In this document: piece after piece, positions 35,368 to 43,991 of the stretch | How the letters are laid out: each line of letters opens with the position of its first letter | Position numbering within the stretch: the stretch's first letter is position 1 | Assembly (NCBI GenBank): GCA_016707525.1 | Contig: JADJHP010000015.1 | Span: 1 to 64,000, forward strand | DNA length: 64,000 nt | Direction of reading: 5' to 3' | From: Ignavibacteriota bacterium | GTDB taxonomy: Bacteria > Bacteroidota > Ignavibacteria > UBA10030 > UBA6906 | Made by a program: the position numbers and the translations under genes | Notes under the pieces: generated by a model | Databases searched by the model: none | Told to the model about the DNA's origin: nothing | What the model saw: only the letters and a program-made list of their open reading frames with translations

Positions 35368-36885
35368 TTACTTCACGCGGAAGAACTCGATGCGGCGGTT
35401 CTTCGCGCGGCCTTCCGGCGTACCGTTGTCTTCGATCGGGTGCTCTGCACCGAGGCCCTTCACGCCGATACGGGAGGCAGCAATGCCCTTGGCCACGAGC
35501 CACGCCTTCACGGCTTCGGCACGGCGCAGCGACAGCTTCTTGTTCGCGGCCGCCTTGCCGACGTTGTCCGTATAGCCGCGGATCTCGACAGCGATCTCCG
35601 CATTGTTGGCCAGCACGTCGTACGCCTGGTTCAGGGTCGCTTCGGATTGTCCTTCAATGACCGCCTTCGACGTCTGGAAGACGATGCCCTCGAGCACGAT
35701 GGCCTTGCCGACTTCCACCGTCGGGACCACCGGCTTCGGAACATCGTCACCGGCAACGAGCGGATTCGAGCCGCGGGCAACTTCCGCGCCGTCGTTCACC
35801 GTGCCGCCATCCGTGTCAGCCTTCATCGGGTTGGTCTTGTGCGTGCGAACCTCAGCAGCGTCGTTGAGGCCATCGCCATCAGTATCGGCTTTCAGCGGAT
35901 CGGTCTTCGTCGTGCGGACTTCTTCGGCATCGCTCAACCCATCGCCATCCGTGTCAGCCTTCAACGGATCGGTGCGCAGCGACGCAACTTCCTCGCCGTC
36001 GCTCAGGCCGTCACGGTCTGTGTCCTTCTCCACCGGGGAGGTGCGATACGTGATCACTTCCTCGCCGTCCTTCAGGCCATCGCCATCCGTATCGGCCGTG
36101 GTCGGACCGGTCTTGTACTTCACGACCTCTTCATAGTCGTTCAGCCCATCGCCATCGGTGTCGGCCAGGTCGATCGAGGTGCCGATGCGTTTCTCGTATC
36201 CGTTGGTCAGGCCGTCGCCGTCATTGTCGTCGTCATCGCTCGAACCGAGATAGTAGGCGAGACCGACACGTGCGGTCGGATACCAATCCGTTCCCAGCAT
36301 GTTGTTGCTGCCCGTGGGCAGGAACTCTGTGGTGTTGTCCAGGATGCGTGCCCCGACCTCGGCCGACAGGGTGGCGGTCTTCGACAGCGCGAACTCGGCA
36401 CCGACCCCGATCGGGACGTGGACGGAATGGAATGTGCCGTCGTTCGGGACTCCTGCGTCGCCTTCCGCTGTGCGCTCATAGTAGAACCCGCCGATGCCGG
36501 CATAGGCATACGGTGAGAAGGTGCTGCCAGGGGAGAAGTGCACCCACCCGATGACGTCCGCGGCGAGTCCGCTTGCCTTGATCGTTGAATGCTTCAGGAC
36601 GAGATCCGCCGCATTGATCTTTCCGTTCTCCGAGCTCAGGGTCACATACTCACCCATGACGCCGAGGGAGAAGTGCCGGGTGATGTGGTGGCGGATGAAG
36701 ATATCGCCGCCGATCGAGATCTTGCGCTGATCGAGATCATTGATCCACATGTTCGCTGCACCATGGAGTCCGATCGCCGTACGGCCGACCTGGTTGAAAT
36801 CGCCGGGGCGCGGCGGAAGTGCTTCCTGCGACATCGCAACGTGCGTAGCGATGAGCAGAAGGAGTGAGAATCCGAATCGTTTCAT
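35368..36885 (-). CDS. OmpA-family outer-membrane protein with thrombospondin type 3 repeats, copy 1
   Basis: A 505-residue envelope protein. A signal peptide (FGFSLLLLIATHVAMS) precedes an eight-stranded-barrel-like region of about 200 residues rich in aromatic and Gly residues. Seven Ca-binding TSP3 repeats (DTDGDGL type, about 23-residue period) lie near 215-375, and a C-terminal OmpA peptidoglycan-binding domain follows ('GIVFQTSKAVIEGQSEATLNQA', 'VEIRGYTDNVGKAAANKKLSLRRAEAVKAWL' in parts). The barrel sits in the outer membrane and the OmpA domain binds peptidoglycan. It is a tandem paralogue of the gene at 37191, with a sigma-54-like promoter upstream. Confidence 0.9.
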   Translation of the reverse strand: MKRFGFSLLLLIATHVAMSQEALPPRPGDFNQVGRTAIGLHGAANMWINDLDQRKISIGGDIFIRHHITRHFSLGVMGEYVTLSSENGKINAADLVLKHSTIKASGLAADVIGWVHFSPGSTFSPYAYAGIGGFYYERTAEGDAGVPNDGTFHSVHVPIGVGAEFALSKTATLSAEVGARILDNTTEFLPTGSNNMLGTDWYPTARVGLAYYLGSSDDDDNDGDGLTNGYEKRIGTSIDLADTDGDGLNDYEEVVKYKTGPTTADTDGDGLKDGEEVITYRTSPVEKDTDRDGLSDGEEVASLRTDPLKADTDGDGLSDAEEVRTTKTDPLKADTDGDGLNDAAEVRTHKTNPMKADTDGGTVNDGAEVARGSNPLVAGDDVPKPVVPTVEVGKAIVLEGIVFQTSKAVIEGQSEATLNQAYDVLANNAEIAVEIRGYTDNVGKAAANKKLSLRRAEAVKAWLVAKGIAASRIGVKGLGAEHPIEDNGTPEGRAKNRRIEFFRVK

Positions 36886-36925
36886 GAAGAAGCTCCGTCG
36901 TGGTTGAGAAGTGTGTTGAGAGCTA

Positions 36926-36943
36926 TTGCGAAGACCGTGCCAA
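36926..36943 (-). promoter_or_regulatory. Sigma-54-type promoter candidate for OmpA/TSP3 copy 1
   Basis: On the minus strand TTGGCACGGTCTTCGCAA gives GG-N10-GC spacing and matches TGGCACG-N4-TTGCA except for one base (TCGC). The implied start is near 36917, 31 bases before the ATG. A sigma-54 activator is encoded 2 kb away at 39057. The 305-base gap 36886-37190 holds this site and the copy 2 terminator. Confidence 0.5.
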
Positions 36944-37090
36944 CGTCTCCATCCTGGAAAGCAACTGCAAATCCCCTGTCAGATACCCTCTGCGCAAGGA
37001 ATCGTGACCGCACATCCTGTCACGCGCCGCCTCCTGTCCACGGTATGTCGTGGAGCCATGATGTGCTGTGGAGGTCTCGCGGGGAAGCGA

Positions 37091-37122
37091 AAGGCCCGTC
37101 CCGCGTTCACGGGACGGGCCTT
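37091..37122 (-). terminator. Terminator of OmpA/TSP3 copy 2
   Basis: A perfect 13-bp stem (AAGGCCCGTCCCG/CGGGACGGGCCTT) with a 6-base loop. On the minus strand it is followed by TTTCGCTT, in keeping with an intrinsic terminator 69 bases after the gene. Confidence 0.75.
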
Positions 37123-37190
37123 GTTGCATGCATCTCCCGACCATGTTCGGGATCACCCTGCGCCACCGTGATCACCCGGTGGTGCGGAGG

Positions 37191-38711
37191 TTACTTCACG
37201 CGGAAGAACTCGATGCGGCGGTTCTTCGCGCGGCCTTCCGGCGTACCGTTGTCCTCGATCGGGTTCTCGGCACCCATGCCTTTGACGCCGATGCGGGAGG
37301 CAGCGATGCCCTTTGCGACGAGCCAAGCCTTCACGGCTTCTGCACGGCGCTGCGACAGCTTCTGGTTCGCGGCGGCCTTACCGACGTTGTCCGTGTAGCC
37401 GCGGATCTCCACGGCGATCTCCGGATTGTTGGCCAGCACGTCGTATGCCTGATTCAAGGTTGCTTCGGACTGCCCTTCGATGACCGCCTTCGATGTCTGG
37501 AAGACGATGCCTTCGAGCACGATCGCCTTGCCGACTTCCACCGTCGGCGCTGCCGCCTTCGGGACATCGTCTGCCGGGTCGAGCGGGTTGGAGGCGCGGG
37601 TGATCTCCGCACCGTCGTTCACGGTACCGGCATCGGTGTCGGCCTTGAGCGGATTGGTCTTGTGCGTGCGGAGTTCGGCCGCATCATTGAGGCCGTCGCC
37701 GTCCGTATCGGCCTTCAGCGGATCGGTCTTCGTCGTGCGGGCTTCTTCGGTGTCGGTCAGGCCATCGGCATCCGTATCGGCCTTCAACGGATCGGTCCGC
37801 AGCGACGCAACTTCCTCGCCGTCGCTCAGGCCGTCACGGTCCGTGTCCTTCTCCATCGGGGAAGTGCGATACGTGATCACTTCGTCCCCGTCCTTCAGGC
37901 CGTCCTCGTCCGTGTCGGCGGCGAGCGGCTTGGTCTTGTACTTCACGATCTCTTCGTAGTCATTCAGTCCGTCACCGTCCGTGTCCGCTTTGTCCATCGA
38001 CGTACCGATGCTCTTCTCGTAACCGTTCGTCAGTCCGTCCCCGTCGTTATCGTCATCGTCACTGCTGCCGATGTACAGGGCAACACCAACGCGCGCGGTG
38101 GGATACCAGTCCATGCCGAGCGGGGGCTTCTTGCCGCCATCCGTGAGGAAGTCGGTCTTCTTGTCCATGATGCGCGCGCCGAGCTCGAAGTTGAATGCGC
38201 CGGCCTTCGAGAAGGCCCACTCGCCGCCGATGCCGACCGGGATGTGGATGGTGTGCTGGGTCTCGTTGTTCGGCACACCGGCTTCGCCTTCGGCGGTGCG
38301 CTCGTACCAGAACTGGCCGACGCCGGCATACAGGTACGGGGAGAACGTGCTGCCGGGACTGAAGTGCAGCCAGCCCATGACATCAGCGCTCCATCCTTCG
38401 GCCCTGATGAAGGAGTGGCTCAGAGCAACATCCGTCGGGACGATCGTGCTGTTCTTTGCCTTCAGCTTCGAATATTCGCCCATCACACCGAGAGAGAAGA
38501 CGCGGGTGATGTGGTGACGGAGGAACAGGTCTGCTCCGCCCGTGACCTCTCGCTTGTCAAAGTTGTTCATCCACAGGTTCGCTCCACCATGGAAACCGAC
38601 GGCCGTACGGCCGACGCGGTTGAACTTGCCGGGGGCCTGGGGGAGGACCTCCTGCGCCATCGCGGTATGTGCCGCGAGCAGCACCAGGAGTGAGTAGACG
38701 AGTTTTTTCAT
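37191..38711 (-). CDS. OmpA-family outer-membrane protein with thrombospondin type 3 repeats, copy 2
   Basis: A 506-residue paralogue of the 35368-36885 gene with the same order: signal peptide (LVYSLLVLLAAHTAMA), barrel-like domain, seven DTDGDGL-type repeats, and an OmpA domain ending 'NRRIEFFRVK'. The last 63 bases of the two genes are identical, and the TSP3/OmpA parts are far more alike than the barrels, which suggests duplication followed by gene conversion or selection on the C-terminus. No convincing promoter of the common type is seen; a TTGGCACC lies upstream but lacks a good -12. Confidence 0.9.
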   Translation of the reverse strand: MKKLVYSLLVLLAAHTAMAQEVLPQAPGKFNRVGRTAVGFHGGANLWMNNFDKREVTGGADLFLRHHITRVFSLGVMGEYSKLKAKNSTIVPTDVALSHSFIRAEGWSADVMGWLHFSPGSTFSPYLYAGVGQFWYERTAEGEAGVPNNETQHTIHIPVGIGGEWAFSKAGAFNFELGARIMDKKTDFLTDGGKKPPLGMDWYPTARVGVALYIGSSDDDDNDGDGLTNGYEKSIGTSMDKADTDGDGLNDYEEIVKYKTKPLAADTDEDGLKDGDEVITYRTSPMEKDTDRDGLSDGEEVASLRTDPLKADTDADGLTDTEEARTTKTDPLKADTDGDGLNDAAELRTHKTNPLKADTDAGTVNDGAEITRASNPLDPADDVPKAAAPTVEVGKAIVLEGIVFQTSKAVIEGQSEATLNQAYDVLANNPEIAVEIRGYTDNVGKAAANQKLSQRRAEAVKAWLVAKGIAASRIGVKGMGAENPIEDNGTPEGRAKNRRIEFFRVK

Positions 38712-39003
38712 GTATGTACTCCGTCAATAGTGGAGAAAGTAGTGTGAATGGAGGACCGGGTGACCGGTGCCAACCGCATCATGGGCCGATCGGTGTTCCG
38801 TACATGTTCCCACGAAGCCAGGATTCGTCAGCGGGGAACGGTCGTTGAAGCATGGATCACCGGGGAAGGTTATACACCCTCTTGCGAATGGCATGCCAGA
38901 GTCACGCGGGTGGAGAACAGGAGTGCTAATCCCCTGCCGAATAACGCTTTAGTATGGTGGGAAGTTCCGCCAAAGCATTGGGAACAAGAGAAACCAGCCG
39001 TGA

Positions 39004-39025
39004 TATATCGTGGGTCCACGATATA
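39004..39025. repeat. Near-perfect 22-base palindrome downstream of the sigma-54 activator gene
   Basis: TATATCGTGG (39004-39013) and CCACGATATA (39016-39025) around GT. It lies in the 345-base gap 38712-39056 between the copy 2 OmpA start and the end of the activator gene. There is no T-run, so an operator is as likely as a terminator. The rest of the gap shows no gene. Confidence 0.5.
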
Positions 39026-39056
39026 CAGCGGTGGATTCGTGGTGGGAGGAAGAAGA

Positions 39057-40841
39057 TCAGCCGGACCGTGGCCCTGTAGTGAACCCGGCTCTTCCCCTGG
39101 AGATCCCCAATTTTTTCATCCGGCTCCGCAGGGTGGCCGGTTTCAATCCCAGCCTCGCCGCCGCCCCATCAGGCCCCTCAATGACCCCTCCGCACTCTTC
39201 GAGGGTCTGCAAAAGATGGCGGCGTGCGACCTCGTCAAAGCTCGCCGACCTGTCCTCGCGGGACCGCACCGTTTCCACGAGTCCGAAGTGACTTGCCTCA
39301 AGCGTCGTGCCCTCACACACGATCATAGCGCGTTCGACGACATTCGCAAGTTCGCGCACATTGCCCGGCCAGCTGTACGTACTGAGCGCGCGGGCCGCGT
39401 CGGGATCGATCGATGTGATCGTGCGGTTCGTGCGGCGCGAGAACGTACTGAGGAAGTGGCGAGCAAGCAGGGGAACATCGTCCGTGCGTTCCCGGAGCGG
39501 TGGGACCCTCAGCGGGAAGACGTTCAGGCGGAAGAGAAGGTCCTCGCGGAACGTGCCTTTCTTCACTTCCTCCAGCAGGTTGCGATTCGTTGCCGCGATC
39601 ACCCGGACGTTCACGGTGATCGCATCCGTTCCGCCGACCCGTTCGAATGTTTGCTCCTGCAGCACGCGCAGCAGCGTTGCCTGTGCGGGGAGCGGGAGTT
39701 CTCCGATCTCGTCGAGGAAGACCGTTCCGCCATCGGCGAGCTCGAAGCGGCCGATACGTTTGGCGAGGGCTCCCGTGAACGCGCCCTTTTCATGGCCGAA
39801 CAATTCGCTCTCCACGAGTCCGGAAGGGAGCGCGGCACAGTTCACCGTGACCAGCATCGCATCCTTCCGGCTGCTCAGGCGGTGGATCTCCCGTGCGATG
39901 AGTTCCTTGCCTGTTCCTGTCTCTCCCGCGATCAGCACGGTCGTGTCCGTGACGGCCACTTTCCCGAGATCACGCATGAGCGCATTCATCGAAGGTGAAG
40001 ACCATACGATCGCGGCACCGGGGAGGTTCGTTTGCAGCGCCTCCTGGAGTGAGTGGTTCTCCGATTCGAGCCGTGAAATGCGCTCTTCGGCACGCTTCTG
40101 TTCGCGAAGGTCGCGCCCGAGGAAGACCACGCCGTGAATGACATGCTCGCCGGCCCCCAGCGGCGACCGCGTGAAGCTCACGGGGATCATTACGCCATTC
40201 TGTGCGCGGCAGTGCCGCTCCACCGGTATGCCGTTCCCTCCCGATGCCGGGGGAACCGTCGGTTCATCCGGCAGCAGGAAGGTGATGGGCTTGCCGATCA
40301 GGTCCGGCGTGGCATATCCGGTCAACACCGATGCGGCACGGTTCACAGCACTGATGGTCCCCTCCGCCGAGGTGACGATCAGCATGTCCGCCATCGCGTC
40401 GAGGATGTTCTCGATGTAATCTTTGGATGCCGTCATCGCCTGGATGAGAAGCACCGCATCATTCGACGTCTGTGCCTTCCGCTGGATCTCCACCATCCAC
40501 GGGGTCACATCTTCAATGGTCAGGACCAGCAGGGGATCACCGATGCCCGGGCCCGGAAGAATGCGCACATCCACGTACAGCGGCTCCGCCCCGGCACTGT
40601 GGCGCGCGATCGATCGCACGGTGCATGACCGGCGCACTCCCTGTGCGATGTGCAGGATCTCCTCTTCCGATCCCACGAGCTCCGGGAAGCCTTCACGCAC
40701 ATCGCTCCCCGGCACAACAGAGGAGGGGTCTGCCGCGAGGCCGGCTGCATGGGCCGAGATCTCCCGGATGCAGAAGTGCGTGTCGAACATCACGAACTCC
40801 GGTGACCCTCGTGTGAGCAGGTGGTCAGGTGACAATGCCAT
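39057..40841 (-). CDS. PAS-domain sigma-54-dependent transcriptional activator
   Basis: A 594-residue activator. Two PAS-type sensory regions occupy about 1-250 ('FDTHFCIREISAHAAGL', 'ILDAMADMLIVTSAEGTISAVN', 'HGVVFLGRDLREQKRAEERI'), followed by a short coiled coil and an AAA+ domain with GETGTGKE (Walker A), GAFTGA (the sigma-54 contact loop), 'GTVFLDEIGELP' (Walker B) and 'WPGNVREL'. It ends with a Fis-type helix-turn-helix ('GPDGAAARLGLKPATLRSRMKKLGI'). There is no receiver domain, so it probably senses a ligand or redox state directly. It overlaps the GTPase gene by 17 bases. Confidence 0.92.
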   Translation of the reverse strand: MALSPDHLLTRGSPEFVMFDTHFCIREISAHAAGLAADPSSVVPGSDVREGFPELVGSEEEILHIAQGVRRSCTVRSIARHSAGAEPLYVDVRILPGPGIGDPLLVLTIEDVTPWMVEIQRKAQTSNDAVLLIQAMTASKDYIENILDAMADMLIVTSAEGTISAVNRAASVLTGYATPDLIGKPITFLLPDEPTVPPASGGNGIPVERHCRAQNGVMIPVSFTRSPLGAGEHVIHGVVFLGRDLREQKRAEERISRLESENHSLQEALQTNLPGAAIVWSSPSMNALMRDLGKVAVTDTTVLIAGETGTGKELIAREIHRLSSRKDAMLVTVNCAALPSGLVESELFGHEKGAFTGALAKRIGRFELADGGTVFLDEIGELPLPAQATLLRVLQEQTFERVGGTDAITVNVRVIAATNRNLLEEVKKGTFREDLLFRLNVFPLRVPPLRERTDDVPLLARHFLSTFSRRTNRTITSIDPDAARALSTYSWPGNVRELANVVERAMIVCEGTTLEASHFGLVETVRSREDRSASFDEVARRHLLQTLEECGGVIEGPDGAAARLGLKPATLRSRMKKLGISRGRAGFTTGPRSG

Positions 40842-41361
40842 GACCGGTGTCCGTCAGGAAGTGGTGGGCGAGTGCAACGAACGCACCATCGACCCCGTCG
40901 CCGGTGCGTGCCGACGTATGGAACGTATGGAGCACCGCGTCCAGGTCGCGGAGCGATGCGGGGACGAGAACGTCCCGGTCATGGTCGAGATCGGACTTGT
41001 TCAGTGCGAGGAGAATGACGCCGTTCGGATTGATACGGAGGAAGTGGCGCGCATGACGGTCCAGCGCTTCGATGGTCTGTGGGCGCGTCACATCGCCGAC
41101 AATGATGGCTCCCCGCGCACCTTTCAGGTATGCCGATGCGATCTCGCCGAATGACTCTCCACCCTCGAGGTCCCACAGCACGAGCTGGATGCCGTCGGGG
41201 TGTGCGTCTGCGTTCTCACAGGGTGGCACGTGCTTCCGGCTGATCTTGACGCCCACGGTGGTCAGATAGGCATCGTCGAACGAGCGGTCCACGAACCTGC
41301 GGATGAGGCTGGTCTTACCGACCGACATTTCGCCTATGATGCAGACCTTCGCGAGCATCAT
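40825..41361 (-). CDS. Ras-like small GTPase
   Basis: A 178-residue Ras-superfamily GTPase: P-loop GEMSVGKTS, switch I 'TTVGVKI', switch II WDLEGGESF, 'LLALNKSDLD' (NKxD) and 'TSARTG' (SAK-like). In eukaryotic Rab and Ras proteins switch II reads DTAGQE; here the catalytic Gln is replaced by Gly, so intrinsic hydrolysis may be slow and depend on a partner. The ATG at 41361 overlaps the upstream stop. The gene lies between a roadblock-like/OmpA protein and a sigma-54 activator. The role is unknown; bacterial relatives include MglA and the prokaryotic Rab-like group. Confidence 0.85.
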   Translation of the reverse strand: MMLAKVCIIGEMSVGKTSLIRRFVDRSFDDAYLTTVGVKISRKHVPPCENADAHPDGIQLVLWDLEGGESFGEIASAYLKGARGAIIVGDVTRPQTIEALDRHARHFLRINPNGVILLALNKSDLDHDRDVLVPASLRDLDAVLHTFHTSARTGDGVDGAFVALAHHFLTDTGHGIVT

Positions 41362-43237
41362 GGGGTCGGGCCGGAAGAAGGTGGAATGAGCGTGAACACC
41401 ACGCACCTGTTCAGACTGTCCGCATACTGCACTTCAGTACCGGCCGGTGCCGCGCCGGCACCGGTGCTCACGAGGCGGCCGGCGGCGATGCCGCGGACGA
41501 CCAATGCCGATGCTACGGCCTGCGCTCGCGACAGGGCGATCTTCTCCTTCGACCCGGGATCGCCGGCACTGTCGCTGTGGCCCGTGATCCGGACATGGAT
41601 CCATGGCGCGCGTTGCATCAGGGCCGTCAACGACTCGATGGTCTGCATTGCTTCCGGCGTAAGTTCCGCCGATGCCCGGGAGAACAGGACCCTGTCCGCA
41701 ACCGCTGGTGCGCCTGGCTGCAGCCGGTTCGTGATCTCACGAAGTCCGGGCAGCGAGGCGTATGCTTCGACGACACGCAGGGCGGTGGGTGCATCCGGGA
41801 CCTGGCCACTGAGCGTCAGGGCACCGTCGCGATAGACGGCTTCGATGAGGACTCCGGGGATCCGGTTCAGTGCTGCTGCGATCCCTTCCGCCTGTGCGCC
41901 CGCCAGCTCCGGGAAGGGGGGTGGAGGTGGGAGCTCGATCTCATGTGTCATCGGTCCGCCCTGGGTGTATCGGCTGAGGAACTCCGTGATCGCCGAACGC
42001 CGGTAGGCATTCTCGGCATTCCCCTGGACGTGGATGTGTCCCTGCTCCACGCGCAGGGAAATGTTCCTCGATGTACCCGGGAATGCCCCTCCAAGAGCTG
42101 CACGCAGCCTGGCCTCCAGGTCCCGGTCCTGGCCGGTCCGGTACATCCATATGCCGGCCGGGATGAGCGCAGCGAGGAGAATGATCGCACCGATCCACAG
42201 CACTCCTGTGGGGGCCTTCCGTCGTGATGCCGTACCTGCCGGCAGAGGATGTTCCACGATCGACCGGAGCAGATCGACGACGTGCACGGGGATGCTCCCG
42301 GTGTCGCCGGAGAACGATTCCGGTGAGAATCCTTTGAGCTGGATGATCTCGGAGAGCGTGGTGCGGAGCCGTGAACGCACCGCGTCATCGGGGACGCCAC
42401 GCACGACGGCCGCAAGATAGCAATAGCCCGCAACTTCAAGGATAAGGGTCGATTCGCCGTAGGAGATCTGATCCAGCTCCTGTGGCCGCCCCGGAGTTTG
42501 CATGGAATCGTTGAACAGGCTTCGGATCGCGGTGAGCATGCCCGAGAGCAGATCCGGATCGAGCAGGGGGATCTGGGGGCCTGTGCCTGTGCCATGACGA
42601 GTCCGGATGAGGCATGGATGAGAAATGCCGCATCGATATGCACGGGAACGGATTCGCGGAGAAGGAGTTCGGCCTCGGAGACGCCCGTCAGGCGTGCGCG
42701 GATCTTCCGCGTCAGCGAGCGGACACTGAGCCGGGATTCGATCCGCTCGTTCATCTGGCGGACGAGTGAAGCGAGGGTCTCCGAGACGTACTTTGAGATC
42801 GTGCTGCCGATGACCGGGTACAGAGCGTCGATCATGGCATCGCGTTCCCCGCGTACGGTCTCCTTGATCGCTGAACTCACGAGCGGCGCAAGGTCAGCGG
42901 AAGCCTGATCGGGTTCGACCGCATAGTAACGTGCGATCGCCTGCGTGCTGGTGGGGGCAAGGGCCGTTGCCAGTGCCGTGGCGCTGATCCGTGTGTTCTC
43001 GCGGATCGCGCGCTCCAGGACGGGCACGAGCGCGTTGAGGAGTGCCAACCGGAGTGGGGCATCCTCGCGTCCTGCCACATCCGCGAGGAGGGGTTCTATC
43101 AGCCGGGCAAGTTCCGCGGGATCATGGAGCTGGCGCCTGAGAGCGTCAAGATCGCCGGCGAGTTCGCGGAGAGACAGGGCTTCCGGGGCAAGGAGAAGCT
43201 CCCGGAGTTGATCATATTCTGTGGAAAGGGGGGGCAC
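41358..43237 (-). CDS. Membrane protein with roadblock-like, BON and OmpA domains, one frame change
   Basis: About 626 residues once the frame is restored. The N-terminal 200 residues are helical ('TALATALAPTSTQAIARYYA', 'AMIDALYPVIGSTISKYVSETL'). A roadblock/LC7-like sensor region follows ('HIDAAFLIHASSGLVMAQAQ', 'DLLSGMLTAIRSLFNDSM', 'ISYGESTLILEVAGYCYLAAVVRG'), then one transmembrane helix (VLWIGAIILLAALIPAGIWMY), two BON-like repeats, and a C-terminal OmpA domain ('VLFSRASAELTPEAMQTIES', 'ITGHSDSAGDPGSKEKIALS'). The break is one base missing from GGGGG at 42575-42579. The topology puts the roadblock part in the cytosol and OmpA at the peptidoglycan. Roadblock proteins such as MglB are partners of Ras-like GTPases, and one is encoded next door. 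Confidence 0.78.
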
Positions 43238-43239
43238 CC

Positions 43240-43749
43240 TTACGACCCTTCGCCCGGACGCATGGCATTGCTGAACTCTTCGAGCACAGCATCATTGCGC
43301 AGCTTCAGGGCCACCTCCTGCAGCAGTTCAGCGAGTCGCTCACGCGCCACGGTGGTATCGCGCAGGGCCGTGATGTTCCGCTCGAGCTCGCCCGCTAACT
43401 GTTCGCGGGTCGTCCGGAGGTCGTTCTGGAATTTCGTGCGTAGCGCAGCCAGTTCCTGGCGGTGGTCCTCCTGGACCGACGCTAATTCGCGCACCTTTGT
43501 CGCGAGCGCATCTTCGAGGTCCGCCCGGTTCTGCTGCATGGTCTTGGAAAGCCGTGCAACCTCGGCATTGATCTGCGAACGGATCTCGTCGAGATGCGTC
43601 GTCGTGTCGTCCTGGTGCCTGCGCAGGTCCGCCGCGAGCCGGTCATGGCGCTGGTCCATATCGCGCTTCTGCGGGCCCATGATGATGTCGCGGATCTGGT
43701 CAATATGATCCGGGTTGCGTTGCACTTCGTCGTTCGTCGGCTTTACCAT
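43240..43749 (-). CDS. Coiled-coil hypothetical protein
   Basis: A 169-residue, highly charged protein predicted as nearly continuous coiled coil from about residue 30 to 150 ('RRHQDDTTTHLDEIRSQINAE', 'LSKTMQQNRADLEDALATKV' as samples). There is no signal peptide or membrane segment. It is the first gene of the four-gene unit, two bases ahead of the roadblock/OmpA gene. A structural or adaptor role with the GTPase is inferred from position only. Confidence 0.7.
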   Translation of the reverse strand: MVKPTNDEVQRNPDHIDQIRDIIMGPQKRDMDQRHDRLAADLRRHQDDTTTHLDEIRSQINAEVARLSKTMQQNRADLEDALATKVRELASVQEDHRQELAALRTKFQNDLRTTREQLAGELERNITALRDTTVARERLAELLQEVALKLRNDAVLEEFSNAMRPGEGS

Positions 43750-43820
43750 GATGCCTCTCCCTTCAGGCGGAAAACTTGTCTGGATGCGAAAGCGGAATTC
43801 GCGAATATCAGCGGTCTATA

Positions 43821-43849
43821 ATTGTAGAGAAAAACCACGATAGTATCAA
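43821..43849 (-). promoter_or_regulatory. Promoter of the GTPase/OmpA operon
   Basis: On the minus strand TTGATA (43849-43844), a 17-base spacer and TACAAT (43826-43821), a very good match. It gives a leader of about 65 bases. Confidence 0.65.
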
Positions 43850-43991
43850 GCATCGCCGGAGCTGTGCGTCACCTTATCCGGGAAATCCCCCCATTCCGGG
43901 CCACATCGACCGGTTCTGGAATCTGACCACCGGAATATGTACCTTGTGCGGGCAAAACGAACATATTCTTCATTCAACCGAGGTGAAGCGC

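Noticed and set aside
37068..38693. A long plus-strand frame opposite OmpA/TSP3 copy 2
   Set aside because: Its repetitive translation is the complement of the DTDGDGL repeats.
38748..39998. A 416-codon plus-strand frame across the activator gene's 3' half
   Set aside because: No domains, and the minus strand holds an intact AAA+ domain and Fis-type helix-turn-helix.
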